From the NCBI RefSeq assembly GCF_001442625.1, contig NZ_LMZQ01000009.1, positions 1 to 64,000 of the forward strand: a DNA stretch of 64,000 nucleotides, given 5' to 3'. Source of the stretch: Pedobacter ginsenosidimutans. Its GTDB lineage: Bacteria; Bacteroidota; Bacteroidia; Sphingobacteriales; Sphingobacteriaceae. This document shows, one piece after another, positions 7,300-16,323 of this stretch. A model generated the notes under the pieces. That model had not been told where the DNA came from, searched no databases, and saw nothing but the letters and a program-made list of their open reading frames with translations. The translations under genes and the position numbers were made by a program. Within the stretch, counting starts at the first letter, position 1; each line of letters opens with the position of its first letter.

Positions 7300-9018
7300 A
7301 TGGATACTAAAAAAGCAAAAATAAAAATCGCTATTATAGGCGGTGGGCCTAGCGGTCTTTTTATGTACAAAAGATTAACTGAAACTAAAGCCACCAACTT
7401 TGAAATAGACATCTTCGAACGCAAAAATTATTTGGGCGCTGGCATGCCCTATAGCGTTGAAGGTGCAAATGTAGAACATATCACTAACGTATCAGATAAT
7501 GAAATTCCGGTCATCTTTAACTCCATTGAAGATTGGGTGAAAATTGCTCCAAAAAGTATTTTAAAAAAGTTTAACATCAGTAAAGAGAAATTTAACGAAT
7601 ACAAAGTATTGCCCCGACTGTTTTTTGGTGAATACCTATCGGCCCAATTTAATCTCCTGAAAAAAGCTGCGGCTAAAAAAGGAATCAAAACCAATGTCCA
7701 CTTAAATTGCATTGTAGAAGATATTATTGATGTCACTGATGACAATACAGTAGCCGTATGTGTTCAAAATCATGATAAACTTTATTTTGATCAGGTTATT
7801 ATCTGTACCGGGCACAATTGGCCTAAAAAATATGAGGGCAGGATTCCCAATTATTTCGATTCTCCATACCCACCTAAAAAAATAGCGCTAAAACTTAACC
7901 ACGCTGTTGGCATTATGGGTTCATCGTTAACGGCGATTGATGCCTTAAGAACGTTGGCCAGGCAAAATGGAAAGTTTACAGATAATGAAGATGGAACCTA
8001 CGCCTATCATTTAGAAAGCAAGGACTTTAAAATTGTAATGCATTCGCGTAATGGTTTATTACCTGCAATTCGCTTTCATCTGGAAGATTCACATTTAGGA
8101 AAGGAAGAAACGCTAAGCAAAGCAGAAATTCAGGAAAGTATAGGTAAGAATGGAGGATTTTTACCCTTGGATTTTGTATTTGAAAAGAATTTCAAGGAAA
8201 TGTTTGTTGAAAAGGATCCTGCTTTTTATGAGCAGATTAAAGAAATGAACCTCGAGGAGTTTGTTGGGGCCATGATGGCGTTTAGAGAAAAAATAGAACC
8301 CTTCGATCTTTTTAAGCAAGAATACGAGGAGGCAGAAAAATCTATAGAAAAGCGGAAATCTATTTATTGGAAAGAAGCCTTAGCCGTTTTAAGTTTTGCC
8401 ATGAACTATCCTGCAAAGTACCTTTCTGCCGAAGATATGGAACGGCTTCAAAAAGTATTAATGCCCCTTATTTCTATTGTAATTGCATTTGTACCCCAAA
8501 GCTCGTGCAGAGAATTATTGGCACTGCACGAAGCGGGTGTGTTAAGCATTGTTGCCGTTGGAGATGACGCAGAACTTAAACCATTAGAAACAGGTGGCGC
8601 AGATTATCATTACACGGTAGGTGATAAGAAGATTACCGTTCACTTCGATACCTTTATCGATTGTATTGGACAGCCACACCTTTCTTTTGAGGATTTTCCT
8701 TTTAAAAGCTTGATTAACAATGGAACGGTTAGTCCGGCTATGTTGCAGTTCCAGTCTGCTGAGAACGGAAAATCAGAAATGAAACACAATGATCTGGTGA
8801 CAAGGAAAGGCAATACTTACTTTTTAAATGTGCCTGGTATCACCATTAACGATCATTTTCAGGTGGTTAATGAAGCGGGGCAGGTGAATGAAAGAATCTA
8901 TATTATGGCCGTTCCGTACATTGGTGGTTACAACCCCGATTATTCTGGGATCGATTTCTGTGAAGCCGCATCGGAAGCGGTGTTAAAGCGTGTTTTAGGA
9001 GAGAATAGACTTACTTAA
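7300..9018 (+). CDS. FAD/NAD(P)-binding oxidoreductase
   Basis: The 572-residue protein begins with a dinucleotide-binding motif, IAIIGGGPSGLF (10-21), followed by FERKNYLGAGMPYS, the pattern of FAD-NAD(P)-binding proteins (PF13454-like). A second nucleotide-binding segment is VGIMGSSLTAIDALRTL (about 202-218). VIICTGHNWPK and FIDCIGQPHLS are the ATG-type motifs near the FAD. There is no signal peptide and no membrane helix. The substrate cannot be deduced. It stands alone, with 404 bp upstream and the long polysaccharide-locus control region downstream. Confidence 0.75.
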   Translation: MDTKKAKIKIAIIGGGPSGLFMYKRLTETKATNFEIDIFERKNYLGAGMPYSVEGANVEHITNVSDNEIPVIFNSIEDWVKIAPKSILKKFNISKEKFNEYKVLPRLFFGEYLSAQFNLLKKAAAKKGIKTNVHLNCIVEDIIDVTDDNTVAVCVQNHDKLYFDQVIICTGHNWPKKYEGRIPNYFDSPYPPKKIALKLNHAVGIMGSSLTAIDALRTLARQNGKFTDNEDGTYAYHLESKDFKIVMHSRNGLLPAIRFHLEDSHLGKEETLSKAEIQESIGKNGGFLPLDFVFEKNFKEMFVEKDPAFYEQIKEMNLEEFVGAMMAFREKIEPFDLFKQEYEEAEKSIEKRKSIYWKEALAVLSFAMNYPAKYLSAEDMERLQKVLMPLISIVIAFVPQSSCRELLALHEAGVLSIVAVGDDAELKPLETGGADYHYTVGDKKITVHFDTFIDCIGQPHLSFEDFPFKSLINNGTVSPAMLQFQSAENGKSEMKHNDLVTRKGNTYFLNVPGITINDHFQVVNEAGQVNERIYIMAVPYIGGYNPDYSGIDFCEAASEAVLKRVLGENRLT

Positions 9019-9315
9019 TAAATTTTCTACTTAGACACATTATTTCATGTATTTTTTGATGACACTAATGCTGTAGCTAAGAGAAAGCTTAATTTATGAA
9101 ATCGATTAGTATTGTTTCTACAAAAAAATACAACTGATAAAACGATTTATTTATTGTTTTTCAAGATTATAAACAGCAGTTTTTTTAAAGTAGCTTAATA
9201 TGTTGGTGTTTTGATAATTAAGAACAGAAATTACTTAAAAATAGTATATTTTATTTAATTGCTTTTAAAGAAAAAATTGCCTAATGGGGTATTGGGGCTT
9301 GTTTTGTGTAAAAAA

Positions 9316-9327
9316 ACAAACGTTTGC
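9316..9327. promoter_or_regulatory. LacI/PurR-type operator, site 1
   Basis: ACAAACGTTTGC holds the perfect palindrome CAAACGTTTG, the core of LacI/GalR/PurR-family operators with the central CG. It continues GCGCTTAA. It lies between a possible -33 TTTG and a -7-like TTAATTTG, a position suited to repression. Confidence 0.65.
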
Positions 9328-9580
9328 GCTTAATTTGCGTAATGTCTTTTTAGAATTACAAAATTTATAAAAACGGTATAGCATTTCTGGGTATAGGCGA
9401 GCCTGGATATGATTCTTTAAGCCTAATTTCAATAACCAATCAAACTGTTATTTAAAGCTTTTTCCTTAACAGTTATTCGTTATTAGAATATCGTTTATAA
9501 AAAGTATAAAAATTAGTTGATTAATACCGCTGTTCAATGTGTATAGCTATTTATGGCTTTATTTACCACGCATTTTTTAA

Positions 9581-9592
9581 GCAAACGTTTGC
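9581..9592. promoter_or_regulatory. LacI/PurR-type operator, site 2
   Basis: GCAAACGTTTGC is a perfect 12-nt palindrome, 265 bp (centre to centre) from site 1 and about 390 bp before the first SusC gene. The flank GCGTTAAG resembles those of the other two sites. Confidence 0.65.
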
Positions 9593-9973
9593 GTTAAGAA
9601 AAAATAAAAAACAACTTTCTTAATATATACCTTGCATTAACAAATCATAACTAGCCGATATTTTATTTTAGTATTACGAGCATAAAGAATCTTGTCAACT
9701 AGCAAGAAAACAAATAATAAATAAAATAACCAAAGAACCTCTAACCAAGGTATATAACAAACAAGCAAACAAAAACTAATCATTCTTATGCACGATAGGT
9801 TGCATTAAGAATTAATATTAATCAATCTTAAACCACATTCCATGATCAAAAATTTTACTTTTTGTCTTCAGGCATTGCTTTGCCCAAAATCTCGGATAGA
9901 GACAATTTCTTAATTGCATTTTAACAATCGAGTTTCTTCTTTAAACACTTAAACTTTTAATTAAACTAATAAA

Positions 9974-12967
9974 ATGGTTAAAATTTATACAAGCGTTTGT
10001 ATTGCCTTGTTTTTATCTGTTTTTGGATCGCAATCTTTATATGCCCACAGGGTATGCCTTAAAATGGCTAACGGCAGTTATTTTGTTCTTCAGCAAGATA
10101 CTACTAAAGCTAAAAAAGATTCGTCCGCCTATTCCATTAAAACCGATACAATTGGTCAAATGATTAGAGCACTACAGAAATTTAAAACAGTACGTGATAC
10201 AGTTAACATCCGTTCCTCAACACCTGTTCCCAATCTATCATTACAGCAAATTATCAAAGGTAATTTGGCTGGCGTTTACATACAGGAACCAAACGGCGAA
10301 CCTGGAACTGAGCAAAGCATTATTATACAAGGTACCTCTGGTTTACTCTTTAATAAAAAAGATATTTATGCTTTACAGCCGGCAATTTATTTAAACGGAG
10401 TGCCTCTGGTTGCGGATAATCCTTTTGCATTTGATGTACAGAAATACGACTACAATAGGATTGGCCCTGCAACCAATCTTTTATCACAGGTGGATATCAA
10501 TAATATTCAGTCTATTACTGTAATTAAAGATCCCTTCGAACTGGCCAAACTTGGACCAAATGCGGCTAATGGAGCTATATACATTACTACTAAAAATGCA
10601 AAGGCGGGTCTGAGAGACATCAGTCTAAATTCTTATTTTGGTTATGTAGCCGCGCCAAAGGTAAATACCATTAATGGGGTTTATGAAAACAATTTCAGGA
10701 ACCAGTTTTATCAAAAATACAATCCAACAGGCAACCCTGCTTCTTATTTAAGAGATTCTACAAATGTGGCGTATTTTGGCCCTTCAAACTGGACAGATTT
10801 ATATTACCAGAATACACCGACATTTTCTGCCGATTTAGGGATTACAGGTGGAACGGAAAGGGCAAATTTCAGGTTTTTTGGTTCAGGGACTAAGAATGCC
10901 GGTAACGCTGATGAGACAGGATTAAACCGGTACAATTTGTTTTTCGGGATCAATATGGCGCCTTTTAAATGGCTTACTGTTTCAAGTACGGTTAATACGG
11001 CCCGTTTAGACCGTAGCAGGAACAAAAGTTTGCGAGATCGTTTTGCCGAAACACGCTACATCCCCGATTTAAGCAGCCCGCTTTCTCCAAATGCAGAATC
11101 TTACGCTACATACCTAATTCAAAATGATAGAAATGTGGATAACAACCGTTCTACAGTATTAAACGGAAACCTGACCTTAAGTGCAAAGGTGAATAAATTT
11201 GTAATCTCTACCACAGGTTTGTTCAATTACAATGAAGGGATCAGGGATTATTTTATACCATCAACCTTGCTGGCGGGTATCAGTTATATTTCTAACTATT
11301 TTGGTTATAGCCAAAGGGTTTCACTCAACAACAGTATTAGCTATAAATATGATATCAATAAAAACCATGTTATTGATTTGGAACTTGGACAGAGTTTACA
11401 GGGCGATACCTACAAATATAATTATGCAAGAGCCTACAATGGCCCGAATGATTATGTAAAACTGACTTTTGTAGATGGTAACCCTACCAAAGATGGAACT
11501 GATAACCCAGATTACCTCAACGTACTATCTAATGGCAATTTTTATGTATTCAGGTATATAGATAAGGAGCGTAATAATTTAATGTCGTTTTATGGATCGG
11601 CAAAATACGCTTATAAAAGCCTGTTTACCTTAAGTGCTTTATTGAGAAGAGATGGTACCTCTAATGGTCAGCCAGATAGCCGTTGGGTAACTACCCCGGC
11701 ATTTAATGCCAACTGGAATTTAAAAGAACAGTTTCTAAAAGGCAATAGCGTAATTGATGCATTACATTTAAGCGCAGGCTGGGGCAGAACTTTAAGGGTT
11801 TTCCAGGATGACCGTTTTGCTGCAGGACCACAGTACCGTTCAGAAAATGGATGGGAAGAAGAGCCAACTATACCGGGTTATGGCGGCCTATTGGGTATTA
11901 ACCGCCCATACAACAGTGGTTTTATTGGTTATAACATCAGTTTACCTTATGCAGATCGTACGAGTGTAACTTTGGATGCATCTTTTTTAAACAGCCGCAT
12001 CAATGCTGCCATAACGGTATATAACCGTGAAGATAAAAACAGCGTAATCGGATTGCCTGTAGCCGTTGAAACAGGTTATTCCACCCAATATAAATCGGGT
12101 ATGGATATCAACAACAAAGGGGTAGAATTTTTGGTTAATGGTGCGGTGTTACAACAAAGCAATGGCTTAACCTGGAATACTGGCCTAAATTTAAGCTATA
12201 ACAAAAATAAACTTTCTGCATTGCCAGAGGGCTTAAACGAATTAATTTACCAGAACGATAATAAGTTACAGGTAGGAAAATCGGTAGGCAGTTATTGGTT
12301 ATACACCAACCAAGGTATTTATAACAGCGATGCTGAAGTACCTGCCGGAAGAACTTTTAACGGTATTCCTTTAAAAGCCGGTGATCCGAAATGGGTTGAT
12401 TACAATAACGATAACCGCATCGATAGTAAAGACAAAGTATTAACCGGCGATAGATTACCAAAATTTGTGGGCGGCTGGAATAATACCGTTGCTTACAAAA
12501 ACTTTGATTTAAACTTCAATTTCATTTTTGCTGCGGGACAAAAAGCCATTAACCAATACGAGGCAACCCGTTACGGTTTTGTAAACCGCGAGGCTGGAAA
12601 CGATATCAACTCGGTTAAAGAAGTTTCTTCATGGCAATCGTTCGATAACGAGAAAAATTATCCGATATACAATCCATGGAGCCCTGTAGATGCTTACCGT
12701 ACCGATCAGGATCTGTTTTTAGAAAGTGCTTCTTATGTGAAATTAAGATCGGTTACCCTGGGTTATGATTTTGGTAAAACAGGTTTATTCAAAAAAGCCG
12801 GTGGAAAAATCAGGAGAGCTTATTTATATGCTACAGCCTTAAACGTATTTACACTGACCGATTTTTCAGGTGTTGATCCAGAACTGATCAATTACAATGG
12901 AATATATGACGGTGCAAATATCACCATCCCACGAACATTTGTTTTAGGCTTCAAACTCGATTTATAA
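9974..12967 (+). CDS. SusC/RagA-type TonB-dependent outer-membrane transporter (module 1)
   Basis: The 997-residue protein has a signal peptide (about 1-24) and a plug domain with LQQIIKGNLAGVYIQ, SIIIQGTSG, PAIYLNGVPL and ITVIKDPFELAKLGPNAANGAIYITTKN, the SusC plug hallmarks. A long beta-barrel ends in an aromatic/hydrophobic C-terminus (TFVLGFKLDL). SusC proteins import oligosaccharides or glycopeptides with TonB energy while the SusD lipoprotein acts as lid. The N-terminal carboxypeptidase-like domain usual in SusC is missing; about 70 residues of low-similarity sequence stand in its place. It is first in an 11-gene operon, 17 nt before susD. Confidence 0.9.
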   Translation: MVKIYTSVCIALFLSVFGSQSLYAHRVCLKMANGSYFVLQQDTTKAKKDSSAYSIKTDTIGQMIRALQKFKTVRDTVNIRSSTPVPNLSLQQIIKGNLAGVYIQEPNGEPGTEQSIIIQGTSGLLFNKKDIYALQPAIYLNGVPLVADNPFAFDVQKYDYNRIGPATNLLSQVDINNIQSITVIKDPFELAKLGPNAANGAIYITTKNAKAGLRDISLNSYFGYVAAPKVNTINGVYENNFRNQFYQKYNPTGNPASYLRDSTNVAYFGPSNWTDLYYQNTPTFSADLGITGGTERANFRFFGSGTKNAGNADETGLNRYNLFFGINMAPFKWLTVSSTVNTARLDRSRNKSLRDRFAETRYIPDLSSPLSPNAESYATYLIQNDRNVDNNRSTVLNGNLTLSAKVNKFVISTTGLFNYNEGIRDYFIPSTLLAGISYISNYFGYSQRVSLNNSISYKYDINKNHVIDLELGQSLQGDTYKYNYARAYNGPNDYVKLTFVDGNPTKDGTDNPDYLNVLSNGNFYVFRYIDKERNNLMSFYGSAKYAYKSLFTLSALLRRDGTSNGQPDSRWVTTPAFNANWNLKEQFLKGNSVIDALHLSAGWGRTLRVFQDDRFAAGPQYRSENGWEEEPTIPGYGGLLGINRPYNSGFIGYNISLPYADRTSVTLDASFLNSRINAAITVYNREDKNSVIGLPVAVETGYSTQYKSGMDINNKGVEFLVNGAVLQQSNGLTWNTGLNLSYNKNKLSALPEGLNELIYQNDNKLQVGKSVGSYWLYTNQGIYNSDAEVPAGRTFNGIPLKAGDPKWVDYNNDNRIDSKDKVLTGDRLPKFVGGWNNTVAYKNFDLNFNFIFAAGQKAINQYEATRYGFVNREAGNDINSVKEVSSWQSFDNEKNYPIYNPWSPVDAYRTDQDLFLESASYVKLRSVTLGYDFGKTGLFKKAGGKIRRAYLYATALNVFTLTDFSGVDPELINYNGIYDGANITIPRTFVLGFKLDL

Positions 12968-12984
12968 AATATACCATTATTGAT

Positions 12985-14583
12985 ATGAAATATTCTAATT
13001 ATAAAATTAGTATCTACAGGTCGGTTACTCTAGTGTTAATACTAACCATGGTTGGTGTGGGTAATTTCTCCTGTAAGAAAATTGATGATGTACAATCAAC
13101 AAGATTAGCTACCGAAGAAAGTAACTGGAAAACGCTGGAAGATGCCCGCGCAAACTTACTCTCGGTATATGGCCTGATGCGTTCGGCTACGGTATCAGAT
13201 AATACCCATTGGTTAATGGGCGATTTACGTCAGGGCGATTTTCAGATCACCAACAGGGCAGATCTTAAATCTATTGTTACAGGGCAGTTAAATGCACAGT
13301 ACCCAGTAATTAACAGGATTACCAACTGGCGCAGGTTTTATGCCGTAGTTAATGCTGCGAGTTTATTTATTGAGCGCTCTAAACAGATTATACCGTTAGA
13401 TTCGCGGTACACGCAGATAAACAATAATGTAGATGTAGCACAAGCTAGAATATTAAGAGCGTTTGCCTATTTCTATATGGTAAGGATCTGGGGCGATGTG
13501 CCTTTGTTAACCTCATCGCACGATGGTGATTTTGTACAGTTGCCAAGAACAGCTAAAGATAAAGTTTTACAGTTTGCAACAACCGAGCTATTGGCTGCAG
13601 CGCAGGTGGTACCTTTTAAATATGGCGGCGATGATCCTATTTTGCCTGGCCTTTATTATGGTGCAGGCTGGGCAAGCTGGAACGGCAATATTTTTACCCG
13701 GTTATCGGCCTATATTATTTTGGCCCACATTGCGGCCTGGCAGGGCAATTACCTGGATGCAGCTACCTATTCAAAATTCGTATTAGATAACTATACCAAA
13801 TCTAACGGAAGTGGTTCTAACGGGATTGTTTATCTGGATATGGACGCCCTTACTGAGAACGTAAACTACTATAGTCCATTTGCTTTTAAACGCGCAACGG
13901 TATTGGTAGGTTTTCCATTTGAGGCAGGTAATGGTTTATCTACTGCTAACGGCCATATTGAGCAGTTAACCCTGGCATCGCCGTTTATCCCTAAAACACA
14001 GCCTGAAATGTTTGTGCCAAAGGATAGTATCCTTAAAATATTTACTGATCCAGGAGATTTAAGGTTTAGCATTAACCCTGTTACAGGCTTATACCGTACA
14101 AATTATTTTTACAACTTCCCATCAGAGCAGCCCATTTTTAACAAAATCAAAGTGATTTACACGGCTCAAACCTCTGGTAACTTAACCCTGTTTAGTTCTA
14201 CCATGCTGTTTAGCCGAATCGAAGAAATTACCTTGCTTAGGGCCGAAGCCTGTGCTGTATTGGGTCAGCGTGATGAAGCCATTTTGGCACTGAATAAAGC
14301 AGCCAATTTAAGAGGAACGGTTACTTATAACGCTGCATCTGGCAAAGATTTGGTTGATGCCATTTTTGAAGAACGCAGAAGAGAGTTAATGGGCGAAGGC
14401 TGGAGATGGTACGACATCGTACGTTACAACAGGCTTAAAAATGCTGCCGGCACCTTCATCAAGAAAAATGGTGTGTCACTTACATTCACGCAGTTTGAGC
14501 GTGCAGGAGGTATTTACTGGCCGGTATCTCAAGATGTAATCAATGCAAATCCATCGGTTACCCAAAATCCATACTGGCAATAA
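12985..14583 (+). CDS. SusD/RagB-type glycan-binding lipoprotein (module 1)
   Basis: The 532-residue protein has a lipoprotein signal ending GNFSC, with Cys30 as the lipidated residue. SusD features follow: ESNWKTLEDARANLLSVYGLMR, the TPR-like helices (RILRAFAYFYMVRIWGDVPLLT), and the C-terminal EERRRELMGEGWRWYDIVRYNRL signature with a closing PxxxxxNPxxxQNPYW. SusD caps the SusC barrel at the cell surface and captures substrate. It pairs with the transporter immediately upstream. Confidence 0.92.
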   Translation: MKYSNYKISIYRSVTLVLILTMVGVGNFSCKKIDDVQSTRLATEESNWKTLEDARANLLSVYGLMRSATVSDNTHWLMGDLRQGDFQITNRADLKSIVTGQLNAQYPVINRITNWRRFYAVVNAASLFIERSKQIIPLDSRYTQINNNVDVAQARILRAFAYFYMVRIWGDVPLLTSSHDGDFVQLPRTAKDKVLQFATTELLAAAQVVPFKYGGDDPILPGLYYGAGWASWNGNIFTRLSAYIILAHIAAWQGNYLDAATYSKFVLDNYTKSNGSGSNGIVYLDMDALTENVNYYSPFAFKRATVLVGFPFEAGNGLSTANGHIEQLTLASPFIPKTQPEMFVPKDSILKIFTDPGDLRFSINPVTGLYRTNYFYNFPSEQPIFNKIKVIYTAQTSGNLTLFSSTMLFSRIEEITLLRAEACAVLGQRDEAILALNKAANLRGTVTYNAASGKDLVDAIFEERRRELMGEGWRWYDIVRYNRLKNAAGTFIKKNGVSLTFTQFERAGGIYWPVSQDVINANPSVTQNPYWQ

Positions 14584-14597
14584 TCAATCAGAAGATC

Positions 14598-15272
14598 ATG
14601 AAAAAGAAATTATATAAGCATAGCATATTGTTGCTAATAGCCGTAATGGGTATTTATTTAAGTGCCTGCAAAAAAAACGATTCTCCTTATTACGATTATA
14701 CCAATACGGTACAAACCTATAAAGGAACCGCAGTGGATTATTTAAAATCGAAACCGAACACTTTTGATTCGCTGCTTTTGGTATTGGACCGTTTTCCTTT
14801 TTTGAAGGATTCTTTAACCAATCAGAAAGTAACCTTGTTTGCACCGGTAAATGAAAATTTCGCTTCATCGGTTAAGTATTTGAACCAAACCAGAAAAGCG
14901 GAAGGGAAAGCGCCTGTTTATTTAAGCACCGCAGATCCGTTGGAACTGGCATTCATGCTTTCAAAATATATTGTAAGGGGAAACTTAACATCTGCTACTT
15001 ATGCCAGTACGGTTGATGGTATTTCGGTTACAACAGTAGCCTCCAATTATCCTATGCATGTAAAAGCGCTACAGGCAAATGCATCAGGTTTTGTGGGTGG
15101 AGGTGCCACAACACTCGAATATAGCGATATGTACGGCTCAACCATTAGGCTTAACTGGGTAACCACCAATACCAACGCCATTAACATCAAAACCAATAAT
15201 GCGACCATAAATATTTTAACCCCGCTGCACAATTTTGGGTTTGATGAATTTACATACAGATTAGACCAATAG
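14598..15272 (+). CDS. Fasciclin (FAS1)-domain lipoprotein (module 1)
   Basis: The 224-residue protein has a lipoprotein signal (GIYLSAC, Cys24) and one FAS1-like domain. TFDSLLLVLDRFPFLKDSL, VTLFAPVNENFAS and the closing ATINILTPLHNFGF are the fasciclin pattern. FAS1 domains mediate adhesion or binding; their role in polysaccharide loci is not established. It lies 14 nt after susD and 4 nt before the next gene. A paralogue occupies the same place in module 2. Confidence 0.75.
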   Translation: MKKKLYKHSILLLIAVMGIYLSACKKNDSPYYDYTNTVQTYKGTAVDYLKSKPNTFDSLLLVLDRFPFLKDSLTNQKVTLFAPVNENFASSVKYLNQTRKAEGKAPVYLSTADPLELAFMLSKYIVRGNLTSATYASTVDGISVTTVASNYPMHVKALQANASGFVGGGATTLEYSDMYGSTIRLNWVTTNTNAINIKTNNATINILTPLHNFGFDEFTYRLDQ

Positions 15273-15276
15273 CCTT

Positions 15277-16323
15277 ATGAAGATGAAAACTAAAAAATAC
15301 TTTCTTAGTGTAGCGATAATGCTAACAGGCATGATGCTCGTATTGGTGTCGTGCAAGAAAAATTTACCGGATAATAGACTGTCTATCGCTAATGATAGTC
15401 AGTACACACAATATCTATATCAGCCTACATTGGGTAGAAATACCTTATTTACCAACAATTTTACTTATGGTAACTCAAGCAGACCTCTGGATTTTAAAAT
15501 TGTGAACATGCGCACCTTTGGTGGCGAGCCTGCTCCTGAACTAACCAAACTTTATCCTGTTAAGGTATGGAAAACAGCTTATGATGGCACGGAAAAATCG
15601 CTGGCCGAAATTGAGGCCAAACGTGTAATCGAAAACCACCCTTTGTTTGAAGTACGTCCGCATTCTGGTGAGTTTTTAATGTGGGCAGAAGCCAATTCGA
15701 ATATGATTAAAGCACAACCAGATTCGGGTTATGTTTTTGATGTAGAAATGTCGAATACCGGTGGAAGGAAATATTTTCAGAATTTCCGTCTTAGTCCACT
15801 GCGCGAACGTCCTTATGAGCCATCGCCATTAGATCCGATAACAGGACAGGGGACATCAACCTCTGTTAGTCCTGCAGGTTTATTTATTACCGGTACAAGA
15901 ACCAATCAGTTCTTATCATCAAGTGATGTAGCCGTGGTGTTTAATAAACTGCCAAAAGGGTTGCCTGGTTATTCCGGACATAGCATCAGTTTCAAATTTA
16001 TAGATACGCTTGCTCAGGTTATCGATCCAAATAAGTTCGCTTTAACTGATTGGGGCAATTTGGTACATGGTTTCAATATGGTAAAAGATGCCACCAAAGT
16101 GAAGTTTGATGTGGCTTATCCGATTCCTTTAACCGCATATCCTACAAAATATACCACTACAGATGGTGCTGCGGCAAGGGTAGTATTCAGGTTCGACAGG
16201 CAGGCATTTGGTGCGGTTTTACTCCACTGTTATCTCGCCTTAAATTTCAAGATCTACGAGGAGGGAGATTGGGAAATTATCTTTCAGTTCAAGAACGACA
16301 AACCAAAATTTGATAACGACTGA
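15277..16323 (+). CDS. DUF5007-like surface lipoprotein (module 1)
   Basis: The 348-residue protein has a lipoprotein signal (MLVLVSC, Cys26). The body is beta-rich without a recognisable catalytic motif: YLYQPTLGRNTLFTNNFTYGNSSRPLDFKI, then a Pro-rich middle (SPLRERPYEPSPLDP) and a C-terminal EEGDWEIIFQFKND. The pattern and context fit the DUF5007 proteins found next to SusCD pairs in Sphingobacteriales; that name is from memory. It may act as a surface glycan-binding protein. Its stop codon overlaps the start of the next SusC by one base, indicating translational coupling. Confidence 0.6.
   Translation: MKMKTKKYFLSVAIMLTGMMLVLVSCKKNLPDNRLSIANDSQYTQYLYQPTLGRNTLFTNNFTYGNSSRPLDFKIVNMRTFGGEPAPELTKLYPVKVWKTAYDGTEKSLAEIEAKRVIENHPLFEVRPHSGEFLMWAEANSNMIKAQPDSGYVFDVEMSNTGGRKYFQNFRLSPLRERPYEPSPLDPITGQGTSTSVSPAGLFITGTRTNQFLSSSDVAVVFNKLPKGLPGYSGHSISFKFIDTLAQVIDPNKFALTDWGNLVHGFNMVKDATKVKFDVAYPIPLTAYPTKYTTTDGAAARVVFRFDRQAFGAVLLHCYLALNFKIYEEGDWEIIFQFKNDKPKFDND

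Larger units (their letters stand above)
9019..9973 (+). promoter_or_regulatory. Long control region and leader of the SusCD operon
   Basis: This 955-bp AT-rich stretch has no convincing gene. It contains two LacI-type operators (listed separately), a weak -33/-7 pair around the first one (TTTG 9303-9306; TTAATTTG 9330-9337), and a possible leader with an 11-nt inverted repeat, TATATACCTTG at 9624-9634 and CAAGGTATATA at 9746-9756. A 23-codon ORF at 9842-9913 was considered and not accepted. Confidence 0.55.

Noticed and set aside
9842..9913. A 23-codon ORF (starting MIKNFTFCLQ) before the first SusC
   Set aside because: No signal peptide, no regulatory codon run and no terminator after it; chance ORFs of this size are expected in the 955-bp spacer.
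14596..14868. 90-codon minus-strand ORF opposite the first FAS1 gene
   Set aside because: Fully antisense to a gene with a clear lipoprotein signal and domain; no promoter or family signature.
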